From Jacaranda mimosifolia (lineage: Eukaryota > Streptophyta > Magnoliopsida > Lamiales > Bignoniaceae), in the NCBI GenBank assembly GCA_018894105.1, contig CM032128.1:15977001-16041000 (forward strand): 64,000 nucleotides of DNA. The letters are read 5' to 3'. Position numbers and translations under genes: made by a program. Below, in pieces: positions 36,629 to 48,206 of the stretch (the stretch's first letter is position 1; every line of letters starts with the position of its first letter). The notes below the pieces were generated by a model, which saw nothing but the letters and a program-made list of their open reading frames with translations, had not been told where the DNA came from and ran no database searches.

Positions 36629-36800
36629 GATTAATTTAAGTGTTAAATTAATCAACTAATTTAAGAGTTAAATTAGACCAATAATTAAAGAGTTAACTGT
36701 GTGGTGCCATGTTGACCATCAATTGGACAAGTTGACTTAAAGAGTTAAGTTGACTAATTTAAGCTTAAGAGTTAAGCTTGTTTGATTTAAAAGTTAAATC
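36629..36800 (+). repeat. U3 palindrome ladder, 3' LTR of D
   Basis: Five units in 172 bp: 36629-36653 (11-bp arms, GTG centre), 36656-36676 (9-bp arms CTAATTTAA, GAG), 36735-36750 (ACTTAA, AGAG), 36761-36779 (8-bp arms AAGCTTAA, GAG), 36784-36800 (GATTTAA, AAG). All arms shown are perfect inverted repeats. Confidence 0.88.
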
Positions 36801-37048
36801 AAAGGTTAATTAATTAAATTAAAGTTATTAATTTAATTAATGAAAAGAATACTTTTTGAATGGAAAATTTAAATGAAGTGTTTATTTAAATTGGCATCTT
36901 AATTAATTTGGAATTAGATTCCAAATGAAATTGAAATGCACGTGAAATTCAAAAAAGACTTGAATTTGAATTTTGCCAACTTGGCATGCCACTTGGGCAG
37001 TCACCTTGAGGAAGGTGTGGTGCCAACTAGCATTACACCTTCCACCCT

Positions 37049-37060
37049 CTATATATAGAT
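37049..37060 (+). promoter_or_regulatory. TATA box, 3' LTR of D
   Basis: CTATATATAGAT within the near-palindrome CTCTATATATAGATATAGAG, conserved in C, E, F and H. Read-through from here would run into copy E. Confidence 0.65.
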
Positions 37061-37673
37061 ATAGAGTGCTTGCAAAATTCGAAATTGATTGCTAAAAAGT
37101 GTGAGAATTAGACTCTTACATTCTCTCCAAAATCTCTATCTCCATGCATTGCATCATGAGTTGAAGCTTTGCATTTCTTCTTCTTCCCAACTTGAAAATA
37201 GACCTCCTTTACATTTTTTTCTCCTCTCCAACTCTAGATTGTAGTGAGGGGAAATTGGAAGATTGTTTGGTGTGTGGATCATATCAATAGAGGCACTTAA
37301 CTTGCTTGGTTTTGGAGATTCACCTGCAGCAGTTTCTAGTTAGCAATTTTTTCTGGAGCGATCCAGAAGGCTTTTTAGCTTCACTTTTGACAGTAGCGCC
37401 CCCTGTGTGTGGAGGTGTTCCAAATTTAATTTGTGATTTTTTGAGCAGTGTAGCCTGGGCAAACATTACCATCTTTCTGCTATGCCAGTTCCAGATAATT
37501 TCTGGACTCGTGAGAGATAGTTGATCTTCTCCCTATTTTTGAGCTACAAGAGGTAATTCTACATCCTAATCCAGATCTATAGCATGACTAGATCCTTGGT
37601 AGCTTGATTAGCTTAGTTATTATCAAGCCTATGGAGTTTTGATTTATGGATCCTAATGCTACTCTTGCCTTCA

Positions 37674-37678
37674 TATAG
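37674..37678. repeat. Target duplication of copy D, right (TATAG)
   Basis: Identical to 27613-27617. Confidence 0.92.
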
Positions 37679-38005
37679 ATACATATTCTTAATACGTACG
37701 ATGCTTCTCCCAAATCCTTCATAGAAAATTGAGCAGATAACCATGCTTTAGTACACTCTAACATTTTTATCCCATTCCCAATTAAAAAAATGTCATCGAC
37801 ATAAATCAGAATAAACTGTACACTATTCCCACTAGCCTTCTTGTACGCACAAGGTTCATACACATTTCTGACAAATCTAAATGATGTGACTATTTTATCA
37901 AAATGTATGTACCAATTTTTGGATGCCTGTTTGAGTCCATATAAGGATCTCTAGAGTTTGTAAACCTTTTACTCACTCCCCTTGAATGTAAAACCTTATG
38001 GTTGC
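37679..38005 (-). pseudogene. Copy C pol segment 2: reverse-transcriptase palm
   Basis: The 327-bp piece of C between D and E. It encodes YVDD at 37792-37803 and MKDLGEASYVLRICIY downstream, in a frame open from 37863 to 37676. The usual upstream reverse-transcriptase part is across E, at 48207. This is the whole spacer between two oppositely oriented 10-kb copies. Confidence 0.92.
38001..38005. repeat. Target duplication of copy E, left (GTTGC)
   Basis: Perfect match to 48202-48206; falls in the pol codons for EQPQGF-like sequence. Confidence 0.92.
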
Positions 38006-40246
38006 TAAAGGCAAGAGAAGTATTACGATCCATAAATCAAAACTTCATAAGCTTGAAAATAACTAAGCTACTCAAGCGACCAATGATCTAGTCATGCTAT
38101 GGATCTGGATTAGGAAGAAGAATTACCTTTTGTTGCTCAAAACAAGGGGAAAATCAACTATCTCTCTTGGATCCAGAAACTGTTTGGAATCGGCACAGTG
38201 GAAAGGCGGCAACCTTTACCCCCAGTTATACTGCTCCAAAAATCACCAAATTTAATCGGGAACACCCCCACCGAGGAAACTACTATGAGAAATTGGAGCA
38301 AAAAAGCCTTCTAGATTGCTCCAAAAAAATTCGCCAATCTGGATCTACTGTAGCGGATCTCCAAAAATTAGCAAGTTAAATGCCTTGCCTCTATTGATAT
38401 TATCCACACCCCAATCATTCATCCAATTTTCCCTCACAACAAGCTGGAGTTATAGAGGAGAAAAATAAGGTAGAGGAGGCTGATTTTCAGGTTGGGAAGA
38501 AGAAGGAATGCGAAGCTCAACACATGATGTATTGCATGGAGAGAGAGAGAGTTTTGGAGGAAATGCAAAGAATCTAATCTTCACACTTTTCAGTAATGTA
38601 TGTATTTGAATTTGCTCACCCTCTATATCTATATATAAAGTGTAGAAGGTTGATGCTAGTTGGCATCACACCTTCCGCAAGGTAACTGCCCAAGTGGCAT
38701 GCCAAGTTGGCAAATTCATATTCAAATCTTACTTGAATTTCATATGCATTTCAATTACATTTAGAATCTAATTCCAAATTAATTAAGATGCTAATTTAAA
38801 TAAACACTTCACTTAAATTTTTCCTCCAAAAAGTATTCTTCCCATTAATTAAATTAAACACTTTAATTTAATTAATTATCCTTTCATTTAACTTTTAAAT
38901 CAAACAAGCTTAACTCTTAAGCTTAAACTAGTCAACTTAACTCTTTAAGTCAACTTGACCAATTGATGGTCAATATGGCACCAAATAATTAACTCCTTAA
39001 TTATTGGTCTAATTTAACTCTTTAAATTAGTTGATTAATTTAATACTTAAATTAATGAAGCTAAAATTGACCATAAAATTAGTTCCTTGAAAATCTATCA
39101 CTAAAGGGTGAATATTTCTAACATTTAGAAAATTGCTCTACCAATTTTGGAAACTAATTGGTTTTGTGTATGACCCAATAGGTTCTACCATTCATTGGAC
39201 ATGGGTACACAACTCTTTGTGACTTTTGAATATCTTATATTCATTTTAGGTTAAAACTCATTTTAACTAAACAACTCAATTCAATTAATCTCATTAATTG
39301 AAGAGTACCTAATCTCCATGGTCAATGTCCAACCTCAAGCCCATGGAGCCCAACTAATTAGCCAAAATGAATATTCTAGAGAACAATCATAGCTCTACGC
39401 GTACCATGCAAATATGGTCATTCCATCTCCTATTTCCTAAAAGAGGCTTAAGACAAGATATTTGCCGGCTTCTTAATAGCCACGATATTATGTCTCTATT
39501 CTTCATGTTCGATTCCGTTGTGTGACCTCACCTTTGGAAAACTCATTTTCCAAATTGTGACACCACCTTGTGTAAGGATTTCTTGGAATTGATCATTATA
39601 GAATACATAGAAGATACACTCGCCCTTCACAAAAGTGAGGAGTCGGATTTCATCTTGGATCTCACAAACCTCCATGCCAAGTAGCTTATACCCAACCTTA
39701 ACCCGAAAGACCTGCTAAGTGGTCAAGGAAGAGTCAAAGCTTGAGGACCGAACACAAGGATACCATGGTTCCTCAAGTTAAAGGACTAATAACATACAAT
39801 AGCATAAGTAGGAGAATTAACTACTGCCGACTTGTCACTATGGCTATCTAGTGGATTCTCTAGAGGGTCTTTAGTGCCTTGTTTTCTAACAAACACCTAC
39901 TAACATGCACCCATATCTCATACAGTTGCTCATGGAATGGACCAATATCCAACTCTTGGATTTATGGAACGTTAGTGCAAGTCTATCCGGATCTTAGAAA
40001 CCCCATCTCATGAGATCCTATGACTTGGAAGATTTAAAATCACGATTGTGTGAGACTTATTCCATGTTCACTGAACCAAGTCCCATTGTCATAAGTGATC
40101 CAGGGGCTCATCCAAATGCAAGTGAAGTAATAAAGAGCATAAAATAAAGATGGTCATATAAAGAATATCATTCAATCAAGATTATTTTACAAGGAATTAG
40201 CTTTTATAAGGCCAATCTAATTGGCTTGATGGGCACTATTCCAACA
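38006..40246 (-). repeat. 3' LTR of copy E (2241 bp)
   Basis: Starts TAAAGGCAAGAG (usual TGAAGG; one change at the terminus) and ends CACTATTCCAACA. TATA near 38626-38639, palindrome ladder about 38840-39060. Confidence 0.94.
38626..38639 (-). promoter_or_regulatory. TATA box, 3' LTR of E
   Basis: TTTATATATAGATA on the element strand. The 5' LTR equivalent is at 46577-46590. Confidence 0.6.
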
Positions 40247-40260
40247 ATCTCCTACTTGCC
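40247..40260 (-). other. Polypurine tract of copy E
   Basis: GGCAAGTAGGAGAT on the element strand; one G to A change from A and C. Confidence 0.86.
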
Positions 40261-43200
40261 CTAAATCCAATGTCCTATGGCCTTAAGACCCATCTTCTCA
40301 AGATGTTCTTCAAAGACCTTTTGTTTTTAGGGTTTAGATAATTGTTCTGTTAAATTATCTTCTGAGGCAACTTTGTCTACTTAGTTGTTGCCTCTCTCAA
40401 ATGATATCATATATCAAATGATAATGCATTTACTGTGTTAGGATCACTAATGAGATCTTGGCTTAAGTCCAAAATTATCTTTCAAAGACAATTGTGGGCT
40501 CATGCATGCTAGGCACACATCCAATTCTTGGATGGAGTTTTTTTTATCTAAACACCTCATATTGCGGTTTCCAAAACCACAAATTATTTTACCTTAGTGG
40601 TGGTCTCGGCCGTGGTGTCTTGTTGGAACTCTTCCAACTCACCATGCCGCCATTAAGGCAAAATATAAATCCATAAGTAGATTTTAGGTCATCTAGATTG
40701 GATTGGAAACTTGAATCCAAAAACCCTGAGAGTTTCAATTATCCATTACCGTATACCAAAAACAAATCCTTAGTTCTTCTCAAATACTCAATGATTACTT
40801 TAATGGCTATCCAGTGACTCTCACTAGGATTGGATTGGAACCTACTTGTAACACTTAGCGATTATGCCACATCCAGTCTTGTACATTGAACTGCATATAT
40901 TATGTTACTGATAGCAGAGGCATAAGGTATGTAGGACATCCTTTGTCTCTCATTTTCAGTCATATGGGCCATAAACTTGGAGAGACGAATGCCATGTCCC
41001 ATAGAAATGAATCCCCTCTTGGATTATTCCATACTAAACCTCTTTAGTAACTTGTTAATGTACAGGGTTTGGGATAGCCCCAGAATCCTCCTAGATCTAT
41101 TTCTTAAGATACATATTCCCAATACATAGGATGCTTTTCCCAAATTCTTTATGGAGAATTATGTAGATAACCACGCTTTGGTACACTCTAACATCTTACC
41201 TCATTCCCACTAAGAAGGATGTCATCGACATAAAGCACAATAAACTATATACTACTCTCGCTAGCCTTCTTATACACACATGGTTCATACACATTTTTGA
41301 CAAAGCCAAACAATTTGATCATTTTGTCCAAACGTATGTTTCAACTTAGGGATGCTTGTTTGAGTCCATAAATGGATCTCTGGAGTTTGCAAACCCTTTG
41401 CTCATTCCCCATGGATGCAAGACCTTATGATTGCTCTACATGGGTGTCTTCTTCAATGTTTCCATTGAGGAAAGTGGTTTTCACATCCATTTTCCATATC
41501 TCATAATCATAATATGTGATTATGGCAAATAGAATCCAAATAGATTTAGGCATTGCGACCGTTGAAAAGGTTTCCTCAAAATTTATATCAGGTCTTTGAG
41601 TGTAACCTTTCGCTACTAGTCGCGCCATAAAAGTCACCATTTCTCCATCAACTCCAAACTTTTGCTTATAGATCCACTTGCAACCAATGGGAACTATTCC
41701 CTTTGGTGGATCTACCAAAGTTCATACTTTGTTTGAGTACAAGGAGTCCATTTCGGATCTCATGGCTTCAAGCCAATGTCCCAAATCTATGTCCAACATA
41801 GCTTTCTCATAGGTCTTCGGATCGCTATCCGATTAGCCCATCTCATGAAGGAATCTGAACTTTTCAGGTTGCTTCTTGATTCGGTCTGACTTTCTCAAAG
41901 GTTGTGTGTGAGGCTCTTTGATATATAATTGCTTCTACTACTTGTGGGATTTGATAATCATTTTGAACTTCACCAAGTTTAATAACATCTTTTTCTATCT
42001 TATAGAAATTCCTTTTCTAAAAGTGTTGCATTTCTCGAAACAAACACCTTTTGTTCCGATGGATCATGAAGCAATAACCCATAGACTCTCTTGGGTATCC
42101 CACAAACTTGCACAAGGTAGATATACTATCCAACCTATCTCCCACTATCCGTCTCACGTAGGTGGGAAATCCCCAAACCATGACATATTGGTAAAAGGGT
42201 GCTTTACCATACCATATCTCATATAGTATTTTGGGTACCGACTTTGAAGGTACTACACTTAGTAACTTCACCGTTGTCTTTAAGGTGTGTCCCTTAAAAG
42301 ATATAGGCATATCAAAGAAGCTCATCATGGAACGTACCATATCTAACAAGGTACGGTTTCTCCTCTCGGCTACTCCATTATATTAGGGTGTGCCAGTTAA
42401 AGTCCATTGTAAGAGAATCTCATTCTCCCTTAGGTAATCTAAGAATTCGGTGCTCAAGTATTCTTCCACTCGATCTGATCGAAGAGCTTTAATACTTAGT
42501 GCCAATAGCTTTTGCACTTCACTCCAATACACTTTGAACTTTTCAAAGGCGTCGGAGTTGTTCTTTATAAGAAATACATGTCCGAACCAACTATTGTCAC
42601 TGATGAAAGTGATGAAGTAGGAATAGCTTCCTCTCCCACTAACTTTTAGTGGTTCACAAATATCCATATGGATCAAATCCAAAAGACTTGTGGAGTGCTC
42701 CGTTTGTCCTACAAAAAGAGCATTGGTTACTTTTTTCTTTCAAATAAGATTCACAAGCAAAAAAATCCTCAATGCCACTAACATTTAGTGCTTTGAGAGC
42801 TTCTAACTTGTTTATCCTATTTTTAGAAATATGCCCAAGTCTTGCATGTCATGACATGGCATTTTCTTGGATATCTAATTTTCTTACTTTGTTGAAAGTG
42901 CATTAGTGATGGTTGAGAATCCAATATGTATAATCCTTTGTTAAGTGTACCATGAACAATTAAAAAACCCATTCTTTAATGCCTTCAATCTCCCATTTGA
43001 TATAGAAGGATCAAATCCTTCACTATCCAAAACGGGAATTTGAAATAATGATCTAAACAATAATGGTACATTATAACAAAAGTCCAATACAAAAGTGGAA
43101 TTCTATAAGTCTAACTTATTGTATGCCTTCGACTTTGGTCACAACTCTTGCTCATTAGCCAAAGTGGTGGATCATATCCACATCACTAAGTTTTATTCTT

Positions 43201-43299
43201 CTTTCTTATTCTTTGTAACATCTTATAAAGATAAGAACCACATGCGATATCATATATCCATGAGGAAGAATTTATCCTTAAATGCATTTCAATAAAGTA
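40261..43299 (-). pseudogene. Copy E pol: protease, integrase, reverse transcriptase, RNase H
   Basis: Protease site at 43243-43251 reads D-I-A; the TAA stop shared with P and D is at 43155-43157, followed by the shared +1 shift. Integrase is comparatively well kept: 42383-42682 holds LIHMDICEPLKVS and ALRSDRVEEYLS, and 42017-42349 holds PHEIW-like YEIWYGKAPFYQY and the C-terminal core. Reverse transcriptase lies at about 41060-41830; its 41425-41718 frame has CKWIYKQKFGVDGE, RPDINFEETFS and MDVKTTFLNG, and YVDD is at 41221-41232. RNase H runs about 40280-41050. Stops separate these pieces. Confidence 0.9.
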
Positions 43300-44045
43300 C
43301 ATACTATTCCGAAGTGTTGCAAGGTATTCCTTGCAAAACTGCTTCCAATGTCCTATCTACCCAAAGTAGAAACAAATAATATCATCTATATCCTCTATAA
43401 TCTTCTTGACTCCTTCGAACGCCTTTAATAGTTTTCCCGTGGAAGAAGAACTTTTCTTCCTTTTACCTCATTTTCTAGCATCCCTAGAGCCCATAGACTT
43501 GGGGGAGGAAACAAATGTCAAAGGTTTGCCTTTGTCATGGTAGTTTCCTTCTAGATCAACACTTTGATCAATTAAACTGGGCGAGGATGTGAGGATCAAA
43601 TCCTCATTGAGATCATTGTCCATCACTACATATAAGTAGAAAAAGCTTATCTAAGACTAATCATCTTTAGATTGTAGTGAATGACATATGACTTTACATC
43701 CAACCTAGCTTGAAAAAAATCTCTTTTGACACCACGAACTTCTCATACCTTGTTTGCTTTTCAACATTTGTAAACTATAACCAAGGTACTATTCATGTAT
43801 CTTTGAGACTTTTAAAGTTTGTAGATTCCACCATGAGACTATAGGATAGGATGATCCTAAACCCAATTCATGAACTTTTCACGTGTCTCTTGATCTACAT
43901 TAATCCCCTTGGGATGAGGAGCATCATGATGTAGGACATATATCTGCTTTTAGGAATCTAGAATGATTTTTGAGGTTAAGTTAATAGTGGAAGTTTGGCC
44001 CGGCTAGTTTATTGGTTTCCAAAAAAATGTTGAGTGGAACATTAG
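43300..44045 (-). pseudogene. Copy E gag
   Basis: Degenerate. The knuckle near 43330-43375 reads CFYFG-stop-IGHWKQFC: second Cys lost and TAG stop at 43357-43359, the same stop as in D. Upstream gag is barely recognisable and its ATG is out of frame. The linker resembles D (SFEGVKKI region and the Ser/Lys-rich run near 43440). Confidence 0.82.
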
Positions 44046-45957
44046 ACCATTCTTAGATTTCACAAATCATCAAAGGCGAAAAAAAGAATAAGCATGTGAT
44101 TGAGTTTGATATTAAAACATGTTTATGGTCTTTCAAACATGTTTTCCTCCCACTATTTTATCAAATTCTTCACCTCAAGAAGAATTTGGGAAATCATATT
44201 TTCTAGTGAGAATTAAGATCCCAAAGACTTACAAATGGAACCGTATAACCGAGTGCCATCCATAAGCAATTGATAGGTAAGCAACTTTTGCTAATTACAT
44301 CTTATGCAACTCTTGATATATTTTGCCTCATTTATCACATAGACCCATGTAACTGTGCGCCATCTATGGTACTAAGTGTTAAGTCAAACCTACCAATAAA
44401 TCTTTGACTCAAGACGGGTACCACATAATCACCCATAATCGAGTACCAATGTATGGGTGTTCCTAAGTCAAAGTGCGTCCAATGCTAAATATATCCTCAT
44501 AGCTTTCCTCCTAAGTATGACCCCCGTAACTGAGTGCCATCACACAAAATCAGTAGCATCATCACGGCATACACTATTGGTAAGAGGATTGGATTAATTA
44601 AAACTCTTTTAATTTATGTCCATCTGGACATAATATTCGAAAAGTACTTAGACATTCTAAGTTGAGGGATTTTGCTTGCAAAGATCTCATCATTTTATCT
44701 TCTTATTTAGGTTTTCTATATCCTAAACATACATCTCATACATCAGTAGCATATAGAAAGCATAAATAAGTAAATGCGCCGAGCATGTTCTTAGGCTGGG
44801 ATGACCATGAGCCTAACCAAATGGTGCACTTAGAGCAATAGGTGCACCACCTAATTGATTTTAGGTAGGTTGATTAAATCTAGCTATTACATGAGTGTAT
44901 CCCATACATTCATGGGTCTTCAAAAGTCTCCATGCCTCCCAAGGTCTCCATTACTCCATGCAATAATTACACGAATAAAAAATCCTCACTCCTAGTGATT
45001 CTACTCTCATAACATTTACAAGTTAGAATTTAAGAGGCATACAAGCTCAATTTAATACAACCTATTTTAACACCTTTGAAACAAATAAAATCAATATTAA
45101 AGGCTCATGATCATCCCCATTCATTCATCATTTATTCAATAATTAAATGAACAACAAATAAATCTAGAACTAACAATTAATTCTAATAATTAAATGCTTA
45201 TCCCATAAACAAATAATTGAACAAGCATAACATTTATGCTATAAGTTGGAGATTAAGTTTAACTAAAATTTAAAAGCAATCAAAAATGTCAAACATAATT
45301 TTGAGGACATGCATAACACTTGTGCATCTATAACACATGATTTAACGTCATTTATAGCCTCTTAAGGAACCATAAAGAGATCAAAACCTGCCCAAACCCA
45401 AACTGGGCACTGCTGGCTGAGCTTGGCGCTCGACCAGCTTGCACCAAAGCTGTCGACAACCCCTGTTTTGGGGCTTAAAGGCTAGTCAAGCCTATTTTTA
45501 GCTCAAATTTTGTGCACCAAAAATCATAGAACACTTTTTAGGCATTAAATCACACATTATAGACCAATTTCTAGATTTAAAACTCCTTTTAAAACTGAAA
45601 ATGAAAGAGTTCAATCATGCTTCAAAATTCAAGTTTAAGTGAGAATCAAATTCTCTAAAAACCTCCAATCAAACTCCAATCTCATCGGATCCAAAAATGA
45701 CCAAAAAAACTTTTGATTAATCAACAACATGCTATACTATCATATAACATCGATTAATGTCAAATCAACATTCGACATTAATAACTATGAATTGATATAT
45801 ACTAAAGCAATAATCAACACTTAAATCACATAAAAGCATGCTTTTAATTCATCTAGCAATAGAGCTACAAACATCATCAACCAAACACTCCAATCCATTA
45901 CTTGAATCAAGTATTTGGAGATATTGATCAATTAATTACATGAATCAATCAATCACT
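44046..45957 (-). other. Untranslated leader of copy E, primer site deleted
   Basis: Aligns with the D leader. GC-rich island about 45395-45480; hairpin array 44235-44545. At the LTR boundary the sequence goes from CAATCAATCA straight to CTTGA; about 43 bp present in D, including the primer-binding site, are gone. Confidence 0.82.
44235..44545 (-). other. Leader hairpin array, copy E
   Basis: No. 1 at 44515-44545: arms pair as GTGTGA/TCATAC with one G-U. No. 2 at 44430-44459: CACCCATA/TATGGGTG, 8 bp perfect. No. 3 at 44338-44368: CATAGA/TCTATG, perfect. No. 4 at 44235-44263: ATGGA/TCCAT. The loop motif is shifted to GGCACTCGGTTAT in this copy. Confidence 0.6.
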
Positions 45958-48201
45958 TGAAGGCTAGAGAAATGTTAGGATCCATAAATCAAAACCTCAT
46001 AAGCTTGAAAATAACTAAGCTACTCAAGCGACCAAGGATCTAGTCATGCTACAGATCTAGATTAGGAAGAAGAATTACCTCTTGTAGCTCACAACAAGGA
46101 GAAAATCAACTATCTCTCTCGAATTCATAAACTATTTGGAATCGACACAACAGAAAGGCGGAAAACTTTGCCCCAATTATACTGCTCCAAAAATCACCAA
46201 ATGAAATTTGGAACACCTTAACACACTGAGGAAGCTATTGTTAAAAACTGGCACAAAAAAGCTTTTTAGATCGCTCCAGAAAAGTTCTCCAATCTGGAGC
46301 TACTGTAGTAGATCTCCAAAAATTAGCAAGTCAAACGTCTTGCCTCTATTGATATGATACACACCCCAATCATTCATCCAATTTTCCCTCACCAGAAGCT
46401 AGAGTTAGAGAGGAGAAAAATAAGGTAGAGGAGGCCGATTTTCAGGTTGGGAAGAAAAAGCAATGCAAAACTAAAAACATGATGCAATGCATAGCGAGAG
46501 AGAGTTTTGGAGGGAATGCAAAGAATCTAATCTTTACACTTTTCAGTAATGTATATTTTTGAATTTGCTCACCCTTTATATCTATATATAGATTGTGGAA
46601 GGTGTGATGGTAGTTGGCATCACACTTTCCTCAAGGTGACTGCCCAAGTGGCATGCCAAGTTGGCAAATTCAAATTTAAGTCTTACTTGAATTTCATGTG
46701 CATTTCAATTATATTTGGAATCTAATTCCAAATTAATTAAGATGCTAATTTAAATGAACATTCATTTAAAATTTTCCTCCAAAAAGTATTATTTCCATTA
46801 ATTAAATTACACACTTTAATTTAATTAATTATCCTTTGATTTGACTCTTAAATCAAACATGCTTAACTCTTAAGCTTAAACTAGTCAACTTAACTCATTG
46901 AGTCAACTTGACCAACTGATGGTCAATATGGCACCAAATAATTAACTCCTTAATTATTGGTCTAATTTAACTCTTTAAATTAGTTGATTAATTTAACACT
47001 TAAATTAATAAAGCCAAAATTGACCATTAAATTGGTTCCTTGAAAATCTATCACCAGAGGGTGAATATTTCTAACATTTAGAAAATTGCTCTACCAATTT
47101 TGGAAGCTAATTGGTTTTGTGTATGGCCCAATAGGTTTTAAAATTTATTGGATATGGGCTTACAACTCTTTGTGACTTTTGAATATCTTATATTCATTTT
47201 AGTTTAAAACTCCTTTTAAACTAATCAACTCAATTCACTTAATCTCATTAATTGAAGAGTACCTAATCTCTATGGTCGATGTCCAACCTCAAACCCATGG
47301 AGCCCAACTAATTGGCCAAAATGAATATTCTAGAGAACCATCATAGCTTTACGCGTACCATGCAAATATGGTCCTTCTGTCTCCTATTTCCTGAAAAAGG
47401 GCTAGGACAAGATATTTGTCGGCTCCCTAATAGCCTCGATATTATGTCTCTATTCTTAATATTTGATTCCGTCTTGTGACCTCACCTTTGTAAAACTCAT
47501 TTTCCAAATTATGACACCACCTTGCATAAGGATTTCTTCGAATCGATCATTATAGAACATATAGGAGATGCACTTGCCCTTCACAAAAGTGAGGAGTTGG
47601 ATTTCATCTCAGATCTCACAAACCTCCTTGCCAAATAGCTCATACTCAACCTCAACCTGAAAGACCCACTAAGTGGCCAAGGAAGAGTCAAAGCATGAGG
47701 AATGGACATAAGTTTACCATGGATCCTCTGGTCAAAGGACTAATAATATGCAATAGTGTAAGCGGGAGAATTAACCACTATCGACTTACCACTATGACTA
47801 TCTAGTGGATTCTCTGGAGGGTCTTTAGTATCTTGTTCTCTAACAAGCACCCACTAACATGCTCCCGTATCTTATACAGTTGCTCATGGAACGGACCAAT
47901 ATCCAACTCTTGGATTTATGCATCTTTAGTACTAGTTTATTTAGATCTTAGATACCCTATCTCATAAGATCCTATGACTTGGAAGATTTAAGATTACAAC
48001 CGTGTGAGACTTATTCCATGGTCACCGAACCAAGTACCGTAGTCATAAGTGATCTAGGGGCTTTATCCAAGTGCAAGTGAAGTAATAAAGAGCATAATAT
48101 GAAGATGGCCATATAAAGAATATCATTAAATCAATATTGTTTTACAAGGAAATAGCTTTTACAAGGCCAATCTAATTGGCTTGCCAGATACTATTCCAAC
48201 A
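45958..48201 (-). repeat. 5' LTR of copy E (2244 bp)
   Basis: TGAAGGCTAGAG to ATACTATTCCAACA. TATA about 46577-46590; palindrome ladder about 46795-47020. Confidence 0.94.
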
Positions 48202-48206
48202 GTTGC
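48202..48206. repeat. Target duplication of copy E, right (GTTGC)
   Basis: Identical to 38001-38005. Confidence 0.92.

Larger units (their letters stand above)
27618..37673 (+). mobile_element. Copy D: structurally complete element (10,056 bp), plus strand
   Basis: The only full element in the window with both LTRs, primer site, leader, gag-pol, polypurine tract and perfect target duplication uninterrupted. It lies in the opposite orientation to its host C. In one 94-base stretch of the two LTRs (starting near 28742 and 36557) I count 8 substitutions, 6 of them transitions, so it is not a recent insertion. All its genes carry stops, and several are shared with P and E. Confidence 0.95.
35466..37673 (+). 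repeat. 3' LTR of copy D (2208 bp)
   Basis: TGTTGGAATAGTGCCCGG to ACTCTTGCCTTCA. The shorter length relative to the 5' LTR comes from small deletions, for example after TTGCATTTGGAT near 35600. TATA box at 37049-37060, palindrome ladder at 36629-36800. Confidence 0.95.
38006..48201 (-). mobile_element. Copy E: complete but PBS-deleted element (10,196 bp)
   Basis: Minus-strand element in the reverse transcriptase of C. Both LTRs, leader, gag-pol and polypurine tract are present and the target duplication is perfect. The primer site is deleted. LTR ends (TGAAGGCAAGAG type) and shared coding lesions place it in the same subfamily as D. Confidence 0.94.

Noticed and set aside
37674..38005. Independent small insertion between D and E
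   Set aside because: It is continuous with the reverse transcriptase of host copy C on both sides.
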